Shown here: piece by piece, positions 17,201-24,364 of the stretch
How the letters are laid out: the number at the start of each line of letters is the position of its first letter
Position numbering within the stretch: position 1 is the stretch's first letter
From: Massilia litorea
GTDB taxonomy: Bacteria; Pseudomonadota; Gammaproteobacteria; Burkholderiales; Burkholderiaceae_D
Length of the DNA stretch: 64,000 nucleotides
NCBI RefSeq assembly: GCF_015101885.1
Contig: NZ_CP062941.1
Coordinates: forward strand, 2,232,001-2,296,000
Direction of reading: 5' to 3'
Notes under the pieces: model-generated
Told to the model about the DNA's origin: nothing
Seen by the model: the letters and a program-made list of their open reading frames with translations, nothing else
Database searches by the model: none
Made by a program: the position numbers and the translations under genes

Positions 17201-17898
17201 GCGAGCAGGTGATCGCGGCCGTGCGCAACCGCCAGGCCGGGCTCGGACCGCACCAGTTGCTGCTGCTCGCCGCCCTGATGCGTCATTACCAGCTGCGCGT
17301 GTACGAGCCGCGCCTCGAGATGGACGAAACCGGCGCCCAGCTGCCGTCGCCGTCCCTGCCGAACATCACGGCGCGCCGCCTGTACGAGGCCTGGCTGCGG
17401 CGCGCGCAGGCGGCTGCCCCCACCTTGTCGAACGTGGCGGTCGATGCGGCCCTGGCCGCAATCGCGGCCTGGAGCGACACCGTGCCGGATTCCGCCATGG
17501 ATGCCTACAGCTGGGAAGTCGAGCGCCCGATCGACAAGCGCATCGTCAAGCCCGAGATCCTGGCCAGCGAGGCGCGCGCCGCCGCGGCGCTGGAAGTGCG
17601 CGGCCTGGGCTCGCCCGTGAGCGTGGTGGCCACGATTCCCGATCCGGCGCCCGCACCGCAGGGCGCCCGCTACAAACTGTTCGTGGCCGGCGCGCAGCGC
17701 GGGCCGTTCGCGGTGGACGAGGTGGCGCAACAGCTGGCGCGCGGCGAGATCGACCTCGGCACGCGCGCCTGGGATATGGCGCAGGACCCGAAGTCCGGCA
17801 AGTGGGGACTGGTGTCCGACATTCCTGGCATTGCCGCCATGGCCGGCCATGCGCCATCGATTCCCGATCCGGACGACGGCGTCCCGGATCCGCAGTAA
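14248..17898 (+). CDS. Tubulin/FtsZ-like protein with C-terminal GYF_2-like domain
   Basis: A 1216-residue cytosolic protein. The N-terminal 500 residues have the nucleotide-binding signatures of the 'tubulin-like' (Tubulin_2) family. These are a first Gly loop FIGAGGTGMEVM at about 26-36 and the tubulin signature loop SNAGGTGAGSA at about 205-215, matching the GGGTG[ST]G motif of FtsZ and tubulin. A long helical middle with Arg/Glu-rich coiled-coil segments (about 500-720) follows, then a mixed domain. Residues about 1142-1195 (YKLFVAGAQRGPFAVDEVAQ, with the GPF and a terminal W.L..D) look like a GYF_2 peptide-binding domain. It is about three times longer than FtsZ. It likely forms GTP-dependent filaments or a membrane-associated scaffold; polymerisation is inference. 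Confidence 0.85.
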   Translation: MADIPTLDQINRKSELKVDLRPTLFIGAGGTGMEVMMRIRRRILSAVWNRHHPTRVESIADFPVARFLHFDLDSNAVIDEGKSQRTDPWYELVKLTDEERLVEPLDLPQYHESDDSLARFPLIEKWMPLRPKKLRSLGIDPSKGAGQIRAVARLYLFDKYPKLRGRIKGALNYLGSNAGIERKENYQRLGLQVDTSKFRIVVIASNAGGTGAGSAIDLGWMAKAIARQEVADSQVDLVMFMPSGFAKANKERTEANAYATMMELETTMRDMNAQVKWMDPDSITGRGAPFDDVYFVDTANLANKATQDVKDVYQMVADTLFEDFASADFANRKRSVAVNQQQHKLGPYNPRVPEGRFGDMRLSYSKVYSAFGQSVLDTQQSLREDIRAYELAALMVKEFFGLVGRDGALARRAGDQERDGFMREQMDMRELPFDEFPDFKKGTVDVTPFQEYALTGLLLRDKEGRSLLERVESKVNLEMDRIMAAFDVPQWRERVAELLPNLERDAIREAGASAETSEDRIKRHTIELTGGLKARVRERLYALLDDRKQGGLEFVLSLLEQVKARLQQRDLANAERNGRRYRDIRDALRTRQVEESLNNLSQASGRLFGKDAQAREVMAHLKRDIADYLRFHLLAVAAGQAIEVMRGMSTWLGEPQSTDEQGNAQWSGIAGEFQEGRRHVQEILRAVDGRISQLRADARQEHATYIKLAGDVMPAPVRLTGDVSAWSEEVLLEFGGSGKLFPQLGDERTRADLLLKLFRRAQTQLSNTELEGEPTDPLLDRLNAMTPQERQRVFAEWIRSAMPWVNARFSAEFTPNADQFKCFIGVGDVSAWRRMEGEIRAAVPTGYFHGDLVSVVNTGIPGRAVCYIELSGFPMTILRGLPTWRASYQIENPKIPTHLHFDSTRFRHPISPSMDELNRLADDYEWFLQAIALGVIRRKVDAGDREAAFQPRGQYLFEVEPGSGEWLQIGNEYAIRSNGLPPYYREQVIAAVRNRQAGLGPHQLLLLAALMRHYQLRVYEPRLEMDETGAQLPSPSLPNITARRLYEAWLRRAQAAAPTLSNVAVDAALAAIAAWSDTVPDSAMDAYSWEVERPIDKRIVKPEILASEARAAAALEVRGLGSPVSVVATIPDPAPAPQGARYKLFVAGAQRGPFAVDEVAQQLARGEIDLGTRAWDMAQDPKSGKWGLVSDIPGIAAMAGHAPSIPDPDDGVPDPQ

Positions 17899-17910
17899 CG
17901 GGGGAGGGCT

Positions 17911-18753
17911 GTGCAAGAAGATTCGATGGTCCGCTGTATCCAGGCCGCGTGCGGGCATGTCCTGCCGCGGCGCGTGAATTTCTGTCCGTATTGCGGGACC
18001 GCGCAAGGGGCGGCGGGAAGCACGCGGCTGCATCCGGTGGACAGGTCCGACGCCGTGCCGGACAAGCCGCTACCGGTCGCGGTCCCCGTGGCGGCGCCTG
18101 CGCCCGCAACACGTTCCGAACCCGCGGCGCCGGCATCGAGCGCGCCGGCGCCGGCCGCAGCGCAGAGTGCAACGCCGGCGCCGGCGCCGATGCCAACGCC
18201 GGCGCCTGTTGCGGCCGGCCCGGGCGTGCCGCCGCCACCGGCCGCCACGCCTTCACCCCAGCCGCCCCGTGCCGTGCCCGCCGGCGGCGCGGCGCCGCCG
18301 CGGCGCGAACCGGTGCGCCTGCGCTGGTGGCTGCTGGCGCTGGCGGCGCTATGGGCGATCTGGCTGATTGCCAAGCCGTCGAACCGGCGCATCGAGGCGC
18401 AAATGGACAAGGCGATCGCGCTGGCGGCCGAGTGCAAGGCGCGCGAAGCCCAGAGCGAACTGATCGCCCTGCGCGGCACCAGGGCCACAGCCGAGCAACT
18501 GCAGAAGGTGCAGGCGGCGCTCAACGAGGCGAGCGCCGCCTGCACCCGCAAGCGCCAGCGCGACAAGGCCTGGCGCGAGACGAAGCCGGCGATCGAATCG
18601 GCGCTGTCGGCTTCCTCGTTCGAACGTGCCCGTGCGCGCCTGCGCGCCTTTACCAGGCGCTGGGGCGAGGACGACGAGACGCGCGCGCTGAAGGAGCAGA
18701 TCGACGCCCGCGCGCCCGAACATCGGCGCGCCGACGAGGTCGAAGGAGGATGA
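17911..18753 (+). CDS. Zinc-ribbon, Pro/Ala-linker, single-helix membrane protein
   Basis: A 280-residue protein starting at GTG 17911, preceded by GGGGGAGG. An N-terminal four-Cys zinc ribbon (Cys9, Cys14, Cys25, Cys28; last pair in FCPYCG) is followed by about 90 residues of Pro/Ala linker with very high GC. A membrane helix lies at about 137-155 (RWWLLALAALWAIWLIA). A charged helical C-terminal domain of about 120 residues has regularly spaced Cys and Arg/Glu. The zinc ribbon would be cytosolic and the helical part periplasmic. The GYF_2-like domain of the preceding protein is of a type that binds Pro-rich peptides, so the Pro-rich linker is a plausible ligand. This is inference from composition and adjacency. 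Confidence 0.8.
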   Translation: MQEDSMVRCIQAACGHVLPRRVNFCPYCGTAQGAAGSTRLHPVDRSDAVPDKPLPVAVPVAAPAPATRSEPAAPASSAPAPAAAQSATPAPAPMPTPAPVAAGPGVPPPPAATPSPQPPRAVPAGGAAPPRREPVRLRWWLLALAALWAIWLIAKPSNRRIEAQMDKAIALAAECKAREAQSELIALRGTRATAEQLQKVQAALNEASAACTRKRQRDKAWRETKPAIESALSASSFERARARLRAFTRRWGEDDETRALKEQIDARAPEHRRADEVEGG

Positions 18754-18819
18754 CGCGCAGGGTGATGCAAAGCGCACGCAAGGTGTATGCTTCAGGAAAC
18801 ACGACTACAGGAGCAAAGC

Positions 18820-19173
18820 ATGAAGAAGACGACCATGTTCGGTGCATTGCTGGTGCTGGCCCTGGCCGCCGGCTGTTCGCGCCAGGACCACGGCATGGGC
18901 CCGGCGCAACAGGCCGGCAAGGCGGTCGACGAAGCCGGCGACAAGGTGGCCGAAGGACTACGCGCACCATTGGAAAAGGCGGACGCGGCGGCGAAAAAGC
19001 TGGCCGAGCGCGCCGACCAGGAACGCCGCCAGCTGGCCGAGCGGACCGAGGACGCGCGCGAGAAGATCAAGGACGCGACCCAGGAAGCCGGCCGCGGGCT
19101 GCAGAAGGCGACCGGCAAGGTCGGCGAGAAGGTCGAGCAGGCCGGCGAGAAGTTGCAGGACGCGGCGCGCTGA
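18820..19173 (+). CDS. Helical lipoprotein, apolipoprotein-like repeats
   Basis: A 117-residue lipoprotein: signal MKKTTMFGALLVLALAAGC with Cys19 as lipidation site. The mature part is almost entirely amphipathic helix made of Ala/Lys/Glu/Asp heptads and 11-mers (KAVDEAGDKVAEGL, KVGEKVEQAGEKLQDAA). CAGGAG precedes the ATG at 18820; an ATG 11 codons earlier lacks lipoprotein character. It follows the zinc-ribbon gene by 66 bp and may be the last gene of the tubulin-like operon or have its own promoter. It is convergent with the diguanylate cyclase gene, 24 bp away. Confidence 0.8.
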   Translation: MKKTTMFGALLVLALAAGCSRQDHGMGPAQQAGKAVDEAGDKVAEGLRAPLEKADAAAKKLAERADQERRQLAERTEDAREKIKDATQEAGRGLQKATGKVGEKVEQAGEKLQDAAR

Positions 19174-19197
19174 TAGCGTCGGCTGATCGAGGGAGGG

Positions 19198-21267
19198 CTA
19201 CGCGCTGGCCCGCAACTCCGGATACCCACCTGTCACGATCGACAGATCGACAAACCCCGCGCGCCAGGCCTGTTCCAGGTTCTGTTCGACTTCTTCCATC
19301 GAGGTGCGCCCGAAATTGGCGAACCCGCGCACGCCGTAGGCGCGGTTGCGGCCGTGGCCCTTGGCCATGTACAGCGCCATGTCGACCAGGTTGACGGCGC
19401 GTTCCCAGGGCAGCGGCTTGCCGGCCGGCGCCAGCGGGTAGGGTGCAAAGCCGATCGACACGTTCACGGACAGCGTCGTGCCCTGGAACTCGATGCTGGT
19501 CTCGCTGATGCCGTTCAGCAGGCGGCGCGCCACCTCGTCCAGGCCGCTCGCCGGGATCGCGGGTAAAAAGGCGAGGAATTCCTCCCCGCCCCAGCGCACG
19601 ATCATGTCGGTCTCGCGCAGGATCTCGCGCAGGCTCTCGGCAATCCTGATCAGGACCGCGTCGCCGGCGCCATGGCCCCAGGTGTCGTTGATGTGCTTGA
19701 AGTGGTCGACGTCCATCAGGAACAGCGCGCTGACCATCGCCTCGCCCGAGGTGCCGGCGCCGCGTTTTTCGTCCACGCGGTGGCCGCGCATGAAGTCCTG
19801 GAAGTGGCGGCGGTTGTACAGCCCCGTGAGCGGATCGCGCACGCTCTGCTGCTTCAGTTCCTGGTTCTTCAGGTAGAGCTGCGCGTTCGCGTGGCGCACC
19901 TTGCGGTACAGGAGGCCGACCACGAGCGAGGCCAGCGCGAACACCACGACCAGCAGCCACCAGACGCGCTGCTGCAGCCGGCGGTTGTCGATCTCGACCG
20001 ACTTGACCTGGTTCTCGCGTTCCAGCAGGACGATCTGGCGCTGCTTCTTGTCGGCGTCGTATTTTTCCCGGAGTTCGAGCATCGCCTTCTGGCGGCGCTT
20101 CTCGAACAATTCGTTCGACAGGCTGCGTTCGCGGTGATACGCCTGGACTGCGCCGGCATAATCTCCCGCGCGCTCGAGCGCCGAGCCGTATTCGGCCAGC
20201 ACGGTCTGCAGCTCGGGCTTGTCGCCGTTTTTTTCGTAGGCGGCCAGGCCCGCTTCGAAGCTGCGCTTGCCCTCGGCCAGGCGGCCGGTGGCAAGATAGG
20301 CCTGGCCCAGGTTGACGCGGGCGGTGGCCAGGCCATTTTCGTCGTTGATCGCGCTTGCCGCGGCGATCGCCTGGTTCGCGTAGGACGCCGCATGGGCGTA
20401 GTCGCGCATGCGCAGGTAGCAGTCCGACAGGTTCACCAGCGAGCGCGCGGCCAGCGCGTGCGCGCCGATCTGGCGTTCGAGCGCAAGGGCGGCCGTCTGT
20501 GCCTTCAGCGCGCGCTCGAGTTGTCCGGATTCGACCGCAAGGCCGTATTCGGTGCTCTTCAGGGTCGCCAGGCGGCCCGGCGAATCGGTTTTTTCCGCAG
20601 CGACCAGCGCCTCGGCCAGCGCCTCGAAGCCCTTGTCGTACTCGCGCATCTGGCGGTACAGCCGCGCCAGCGAATTGAGCACGATCACCAGGTGGACCGG
20701 ACCGCCATGCTGGCGCGTATAGGCCAGCGTCGCCTGCATTTTTTCGAGGGCGCGCGGGAAGTTGCCCTCCTCGGCGAAAGACTCGGCAGCCGACACGCCG
20801 ACGCGCACGCGCAGTTCGACGTCATCGGTCGTGTTCGCGAGGCGCTCCGCTTCCCAGATCAGTTCATGCGAAGCGGACAGCTCGTTCCGGTCGTACTTGA
20901 TGTAGCCCTTGCGTACCAGGCCCTTGGCCAGGGCGGCATTGTTCTGGTGCGCGCGCCCGAAAGCGATCAGCTCGTCGCAGGTGGCCAGCGCCAGTTCCTG
21001 CTTGCCCACCTTCTGGTAGGCGACGCACAGCTGCGCCAGCATTTCGCCGGCGTCCTCGACCGAACCCGCGCGCGCCTCGGTCTCGATCCTGAGCAGCATC
21101 GGCAGGGCGCGTTCGGGCGTAAAACGGTTGATTTCGCGGATCTCGGCCAGGCGCTCGCCAAGCGGCGCGGCAGCCTGGGCCCAGGCGCAGGAGCTCGCCA
21201 GCAATAACGAAGCCAGCAGCGTCGCGGTGCGACGGCGTGGCTGTCTGGACGTGCGTGCTGCCGGCAT
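19198..21267 (-). CDS. Membrane diguanylate cyclase with periplasmic TPR sensor
   Basis: A 689-residue protein. It has a signal peptide (ending AWAQA), about 380 residues of TPR-type helical repeats, a coiled coil (KYDADKKQRQIVLLERENQV) and a membrane helix at about 433-455 (VWWLLVVVFALASLVVGLLY). A cytosolic GGDEF domain follows. The active site is GGEEF (about 559-563) and an inhibitory I-site RETD sits five residues before it, so it should be an active, product-inhibited cyclase making c-di-GMP. The substrate loop LFLMDVDHFKHINDTWGH is intact. The TPR part probably senses a periplasmic peptide or protein. It is a single-gene unit, convergent with the helical lipoprotein. Confidence 0.9.
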   Translation of the reverse strand: MPAARTSRQPRRRTATLLASLLLASSCAWAQAAAPLGERLAEIREINRFTPERALPMLLRIETEARAGSVEDAGEMLAQLCVAYQKVGKQELALATCDELIAFGRAHQNNAALAKGLVRKGYIKYDRNELSASHELIWEAERLANTTDDVELRVRVGVSAAESFAEEGNFPRALEKMQATLAYTRQHGGPVHLVIVLNSLARLYRQMREYDKGFEALAEALVAAEKTDSPGRLATLKSTEYGLAVESGQLERALKAQTAALALERQIGAHALAARSLVNLSDCYLRMRDYAHAASYANQAIAAASAINDENGLATARVNLGQAYLATGRLAEGKRSFEAGLAAYEKNGDKPELQTVLAEYGSALERAGDYAGAVQAYHRERSLSNELFEKRRQKAMLELREKYDADKKQRQIVLLERENQVKSVEIDNRRLQQRVWWLLVVVFALASLVVGLLYRKVRHANAQLYLKNQELKQQSVRDPLTGLYNRRHFQDFMRGHRVDEKRGAGTSGEAMVSALFLMDVDHFKHINDTWGHGAGDAVLIRIAESLREILRETDMIVRWGGEEFLAFLPAIPASGLDEVARRLLNGISETSIEFQGTTLSVNVSIGFAPYPLAPAGKPLPWERAVNLVDMALYMAKGHGRNRAYGVRGFANFGRTSMEEVEQNLEQAWRAGFVDLSIVTGGYPELRASA

Positions 21268-21557
21268 AGGTGATCTCTCGATGGGGTGGTCGGTATCGCG
21301 TCTTCACGCGCGCCCATCTGTCATTATATTCTTGTTGCAGATCAGAAACTTCGCTTTTTTTCGCGCTATTCGCAAAAATGCGACGTTGAAAGGACAACGT
21401 TGGCGTTAGATTATGCCTCCTGCTTGCGGCCAGGCGGCGCCGTTGGCTCCCATCCCCCGATGCCACGAAGATGACGCAGGGTCCCTGGACCTGGCCGTCC
21501 CCTGAAGGTCACCCCGCCGCATGGTAAGCTGCGCGAACATACAAAAAGGGCAAGCGA
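21268..21557. other. Divergent intergenic region, cyclase / KaiC-like gene
   Basis: 290 bp upstream of both genes. It contains an AT-rich patch (21318-21365) suited to a promoter for the minus-strand cyclase, and AAAAAGGGCAAGCG before the KaiC-like start. I see no repeat or recognised operator. Confidence 0.4.
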
Positions 21558-23117
21558 ATGAATGGATTGGTGAAGACCGGCATTGTCGGTCTCGACGAAG
21601 TACTGCACGGCGGCATTCCGCGTAACAACAACCTGATCGTCGAAGGGCCGCCCGGCTCGGGCAAGACCACGCTGGGCCTGGGTTTCATCTACCACGGCGC
21701 GCTTGACCACGACGAGGCGGGCGCCATCGTCTCGTTCGAGCTCGACCCTGCCAAGCTGCTGCGCGACGCCGCCGGTTTCAACTGGGACCTGCAGGGCATG
21801 ATCGACCAGGGCAAGATCAAGATCATCCAGACCAGCCCGGCCGTGCTGCTGAGCGAGTTCCGCAGCGCCGACGGCGCCTTTGCCGCCTCGCTGGCCGCGA
21901 TGGGCGCCAAGCGCCTGCTGATCGACGGCCTGACGCCGCTGCGGCTGTATGCCGAGGTGAACGACATGAATTTCCGCGAGGACGTACACCTGCTGATCGA
22001 AGGACTGACGCGCCTGGGCGTGACGACCATGGTCACGGCCGAGAAGGACGAGTCCCTGACCGGCGTGCTGGCGCACGAGCGCTTCGTCTTCGACACCATC
22101 ATTTCGCTCACGCGTGAAGAAACCCGGCGCCGCGTGCACCGGCGCCTGACGATCATGAAGTCGCGCGGCCAGGATTTTATTGGCGGCAGCCACACGATGC
22201 GCATCGAGCCGGGCATGGGCGTGCACGTCTACCGCCGCGCCCAGTCGCGTCCGATCGCCCATGCCGACCAGCCGACCTCGGAAGAGCGCATGTCGACCGG
22301 TTCGCCGGCGATCGACAAGATGATGGACGGCGGTATCTATAAAGGTTCCGTCACGCTGGTGAGCGGCATCTCCGGTACCGGCAAGACGGTGCTGAGCGTG
22401 CAATTCCTGACCAATGCCATCAAGGAGGGCCACAAGACCCTGCTGGTGAGCCTGGACGAACACCCGGCCCAGCTGATCAGGAACGCCAAGTCGCTCGGCT
22501 TCGACCTGGCGGGCCTGGTCGAGTCGGGCGATCTGTTCATCCATTACGAGTCGCCGCTGGAACTGGAACTCGATGTCCACTTCGACCGCATCGTCAAGCT
22601 GGTCGAAGAGCAGGGGATCGATTGCGTGGTCTTCGATTCGATCGCCGTCTACGAGATGACCAGCCGCAGCGAAGTGGCCGACTACCTGTACGCGCTGGCC
22701 ACCTTCTTCAAGGACCGCCTGGCGACGATCCTGTTCAACTACGAAAGCCCGGAGCTGCTGGGCGTGTCGCAGATCAGCGAAGAGCTCAAGGGCTCGCACC
22801 TGGTCGACAACATCATCCTGCTGAACTACGTCGAGGTCTCCACCGTCCTGCGCCGCGCGATCGCCGTGCCGAAGGTGCGCGGCAGCCGCAACCAGCAGAT
22901 CACGCGCGAGTACACCATCGGCGTCGGTGGCCTGCTGCTGATCGACGAGAGCGACAACGACACCCAGTCCAGCGCCGTTCCGCAACTGCCGTTCTCCTCG
23001 TACTACGGCCTGCTGTCGCGCTCGCCGTCGCGCCAGAGCCCCCTGATCGAGGAAGCCGTCGTCAAGGGCAAACCCCTGCCCGAATCGCCGGACCTGCCGA
23101 CCGAAAAGCCGCAGTGA
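21558..23117 (+). CDS. KaiC-like double RecA-domain ATPase (copy 1)
   Basis: A 519-residue protein with two tandem KaiC/RecA domains. Walker A motifs are GPPGSGKTT (about 30-38) and SGISGTGKTV (about 268-277). Walker B-like strands are RLLIDGL and CVVFDSI. The catalytic acid region is SFELDP in domain 1 and SLDEHP in domain 2. The C-terminal block LKGSHLVDNIILLNYVE aligns with the KaiC phosphorylation segment: Ser413 fits Ser431 of cyanobacterial KaiC, but the Thr432 equivalent is His. No KaiA or KaiB gene is nearby. The stop overlaps the GTG of a histidine kinase gene, so the pair is co-translated and probably works as one signalling unit. Confidence 0.88.
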   Translation: MNGLVKTGIVGLDEVLHGGIPRNNNLIVEGPPGSGKTTLGLGFIYHGALDHDEAGAIVSFELDPAKLLRDAAGFNWDLQGMIDQGKIKIIQTSPAVLLSEFRSADGAFAASLAAMGAKRLLIDGLTPLRLYAEVNDMNFREDVHLLIEGLTRLGVTTMVTAEKDESLTGVLAHERFVFDTIISLTREETRRRVHRRLTIMKSRGQDFIGGSHTMRIEPGMGVHVYRRAQSRPIAHADQPTSEERMSTGSPAIDKMMDGGIYKGSVTLVSGISGTGKTVLSVQFLTNAIKEGHKTLLVSLDEHPAQLIRNAKSLGFDLAGLVESGDLFIHYESPLELELDVHFDRIVKLVEEQGIDCVVFDSIAVYEMTSRSEVADYLYALATFFKDRLATILFNYESPELLGVSQISEELKGSHLVDNIILLNYVEVSTVLRRAIAVPKVRGSRNQQITREYTIGVGGLLLIDESDNDTQSSAVPQLPFSSYYGLLSRSPSRQSPLIEEAVVKGKPLPESPDLPTEKPQ

Positions 23118-24343
23118 TCAGGGTCGAACTGCCTGGTAATACGCCGGTCGACTGGGAGGACTGGGACACGCCGCTGACGCAGTTTACGGAAGCGACGGGC
23201 CTGGTCACGTCCGCCTGGGACACGGCCGGCGTGCGCCGTATCGGGCCGAAGACGGGCTCGCGCCTGGCGAGCCTGCTGGCCCGCTCGCGGCTGTGGGACG
23301 AGGATGGGCCCGGCACGGCGCTCGAACGCACACTGGTCGAAGCGGCCTGCGCCAGCGGCGAATGCGGCTCGGCGCAGTTCGGCGGGCTGCGCGTCTGCGC
23401 CCAGCCGCTGCTGCTGCGCGGCGAGGTGTATGGCGTGCTGGTGTTCGGCTGGCGCTTCGCCGACTTCAGTTCGCCGCTCGAGTGCGAACGCATCGCCAAG
23501 CAGATCGGCCTGGCGGGCCACCTGCTGTGGAACGAGGTGCGCCTGGACGCGCCCGTGTCCGAGGGGCGCATGGCCACCTATGCGGCGCTGCTGGGTACCT
23601 TGTCGAACACGCTCGACCGCCAGCGCGAAACCATCGATGACCTGACGCGCGTGAACCGCACGCGTGAACTGTTCCTGGCCACGGTGTCGCACGAAATGCG
23701 CACGCCGCTGTCGGCGCTGTCGATGCGCATCGAACTGCTGCTGCGGACCATCCCCGACCTGCCGCCGAAAGTCGTCAGCGGCCTCGAATCGATGCGCGTG
23801 CACGTGCGCCAGGAAGCCGGCATGGTCGACGACCTGATCGACGCCGCGCGCACGCTGACCGGGCAGATGTCGATCACCCGTTCCCCGATCGCGCTGGGCC
23901 AGGTCCTGCGCGACGCGATTTCGACCGTGGAAACCTTCGCGCATACCAAGCACATCCGGATGCTGGTCACCCCCAGCGATTACGGCGACGCCATCCGGCT
24001 CGAGGCGGACGGGCGCCGCCTGCAGCAGGTGATCTGGAACCTGCTGTTCAACGCCACCAAATTCACGCCCGAAGGCGGCCTGATCCGGATCACGATCGGG
24101 CGCACCGCGGATACGGTGGCGATCGACATCGCCGACTCCGGGCAGGGCATCGAGCCGGACGACCTGCCGCACGTGTTCGGCGCGTTCAATCTCCAGCAGC
24201 AGGACAATGCGACCGGGCTGGGTCTGGGCCTGTACATCGCGCGCCGCATCGTCGAGCTGCACGAGGGCACCCTGAGCGTCAGCAGCGCCGGGCGCGGGCA
24301 GGGCGCGACCTTTGCGATCCGGCTGCCGGTCGCGCCAGGGTAA
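23114..24343 (+). CDS. Cytosolic sensor histidine kinase paired with KaiC-like ATPase
   Basis: 409 residues, starting at GTG that overlaps the KaiC-like stop (GTGA). The first 150 residues have a GAF-like alpha/beta pattern (CAQPLLLRGEVYGVLVFGW). The HisKA domain has phospho-acceptor His193 in FLATVSHEMRTPLSALS. The HATPase_c domain has an N box (QVIWNLLFNATKFTPEGG), G1 (DIADSGQGI) and G2 (GLGLGLYIARRIVELHEG). No membrane helix is seen, so the input is cytosolic. The tight overlap with the KaiC-like gene recalls output kinases that read KaiC state (for example SasA), but here no KaiB-like domain is visible. No response regulator adjoins it. Confidence 0.88.
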   Translation: MIRVELPGNTPVDWEDWDTPLTQFTEATGLVTSAWDTAGVRRIGPKTGSRLASLLARSRLWDEDGPGTALERTLVEAACASGECGSAQFGGLRVCAQPLLLRGEVYGVLVFGWRFADFSSPLECERIAKQIGLAGHLLWNEVRLDAPVSEGRMATYAALLGTLSNTLDRQRETIDDLTRVNRTRELFLATVSHEMRTPLSALSMRIELLLRTIPDLPPKVVSGLESMRVHVRQEAGMVDDLIDAARTLTGQMSITRSPIALGQVLRDAISTVETFAHTKHIRMLVTPSDYGDAIRLEADGRRLQQVIWNLLFNATKFTPEGGLIRITIGRTADTVAIDIADSGQGIEPDDLPHVFGAFNLQQQDNATGLGLGLYIARRIVELHEGTLSVSSAGRGQGATFAIRLPVAPG

Positions 24344-24364
24344 GCGCGCGCCCCGGCGGCGCCG

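Noticed and set aside
15717..19394. A 1225-codon plus-strand open frame overlapping the tubulin-like gene
   Set aside because: It is out of frame with the tubulin-like and zinc-ribbon genes, is Arg/Gly/Ala-rich and shows no start signal or fold pattern.
21558..23117. A true circadian clock (kaiABC)
   Set aside because: No kaiA or kaiB gene is present and the phospho-Thr is missing; only the KaiC-like ATPase fold is supported.
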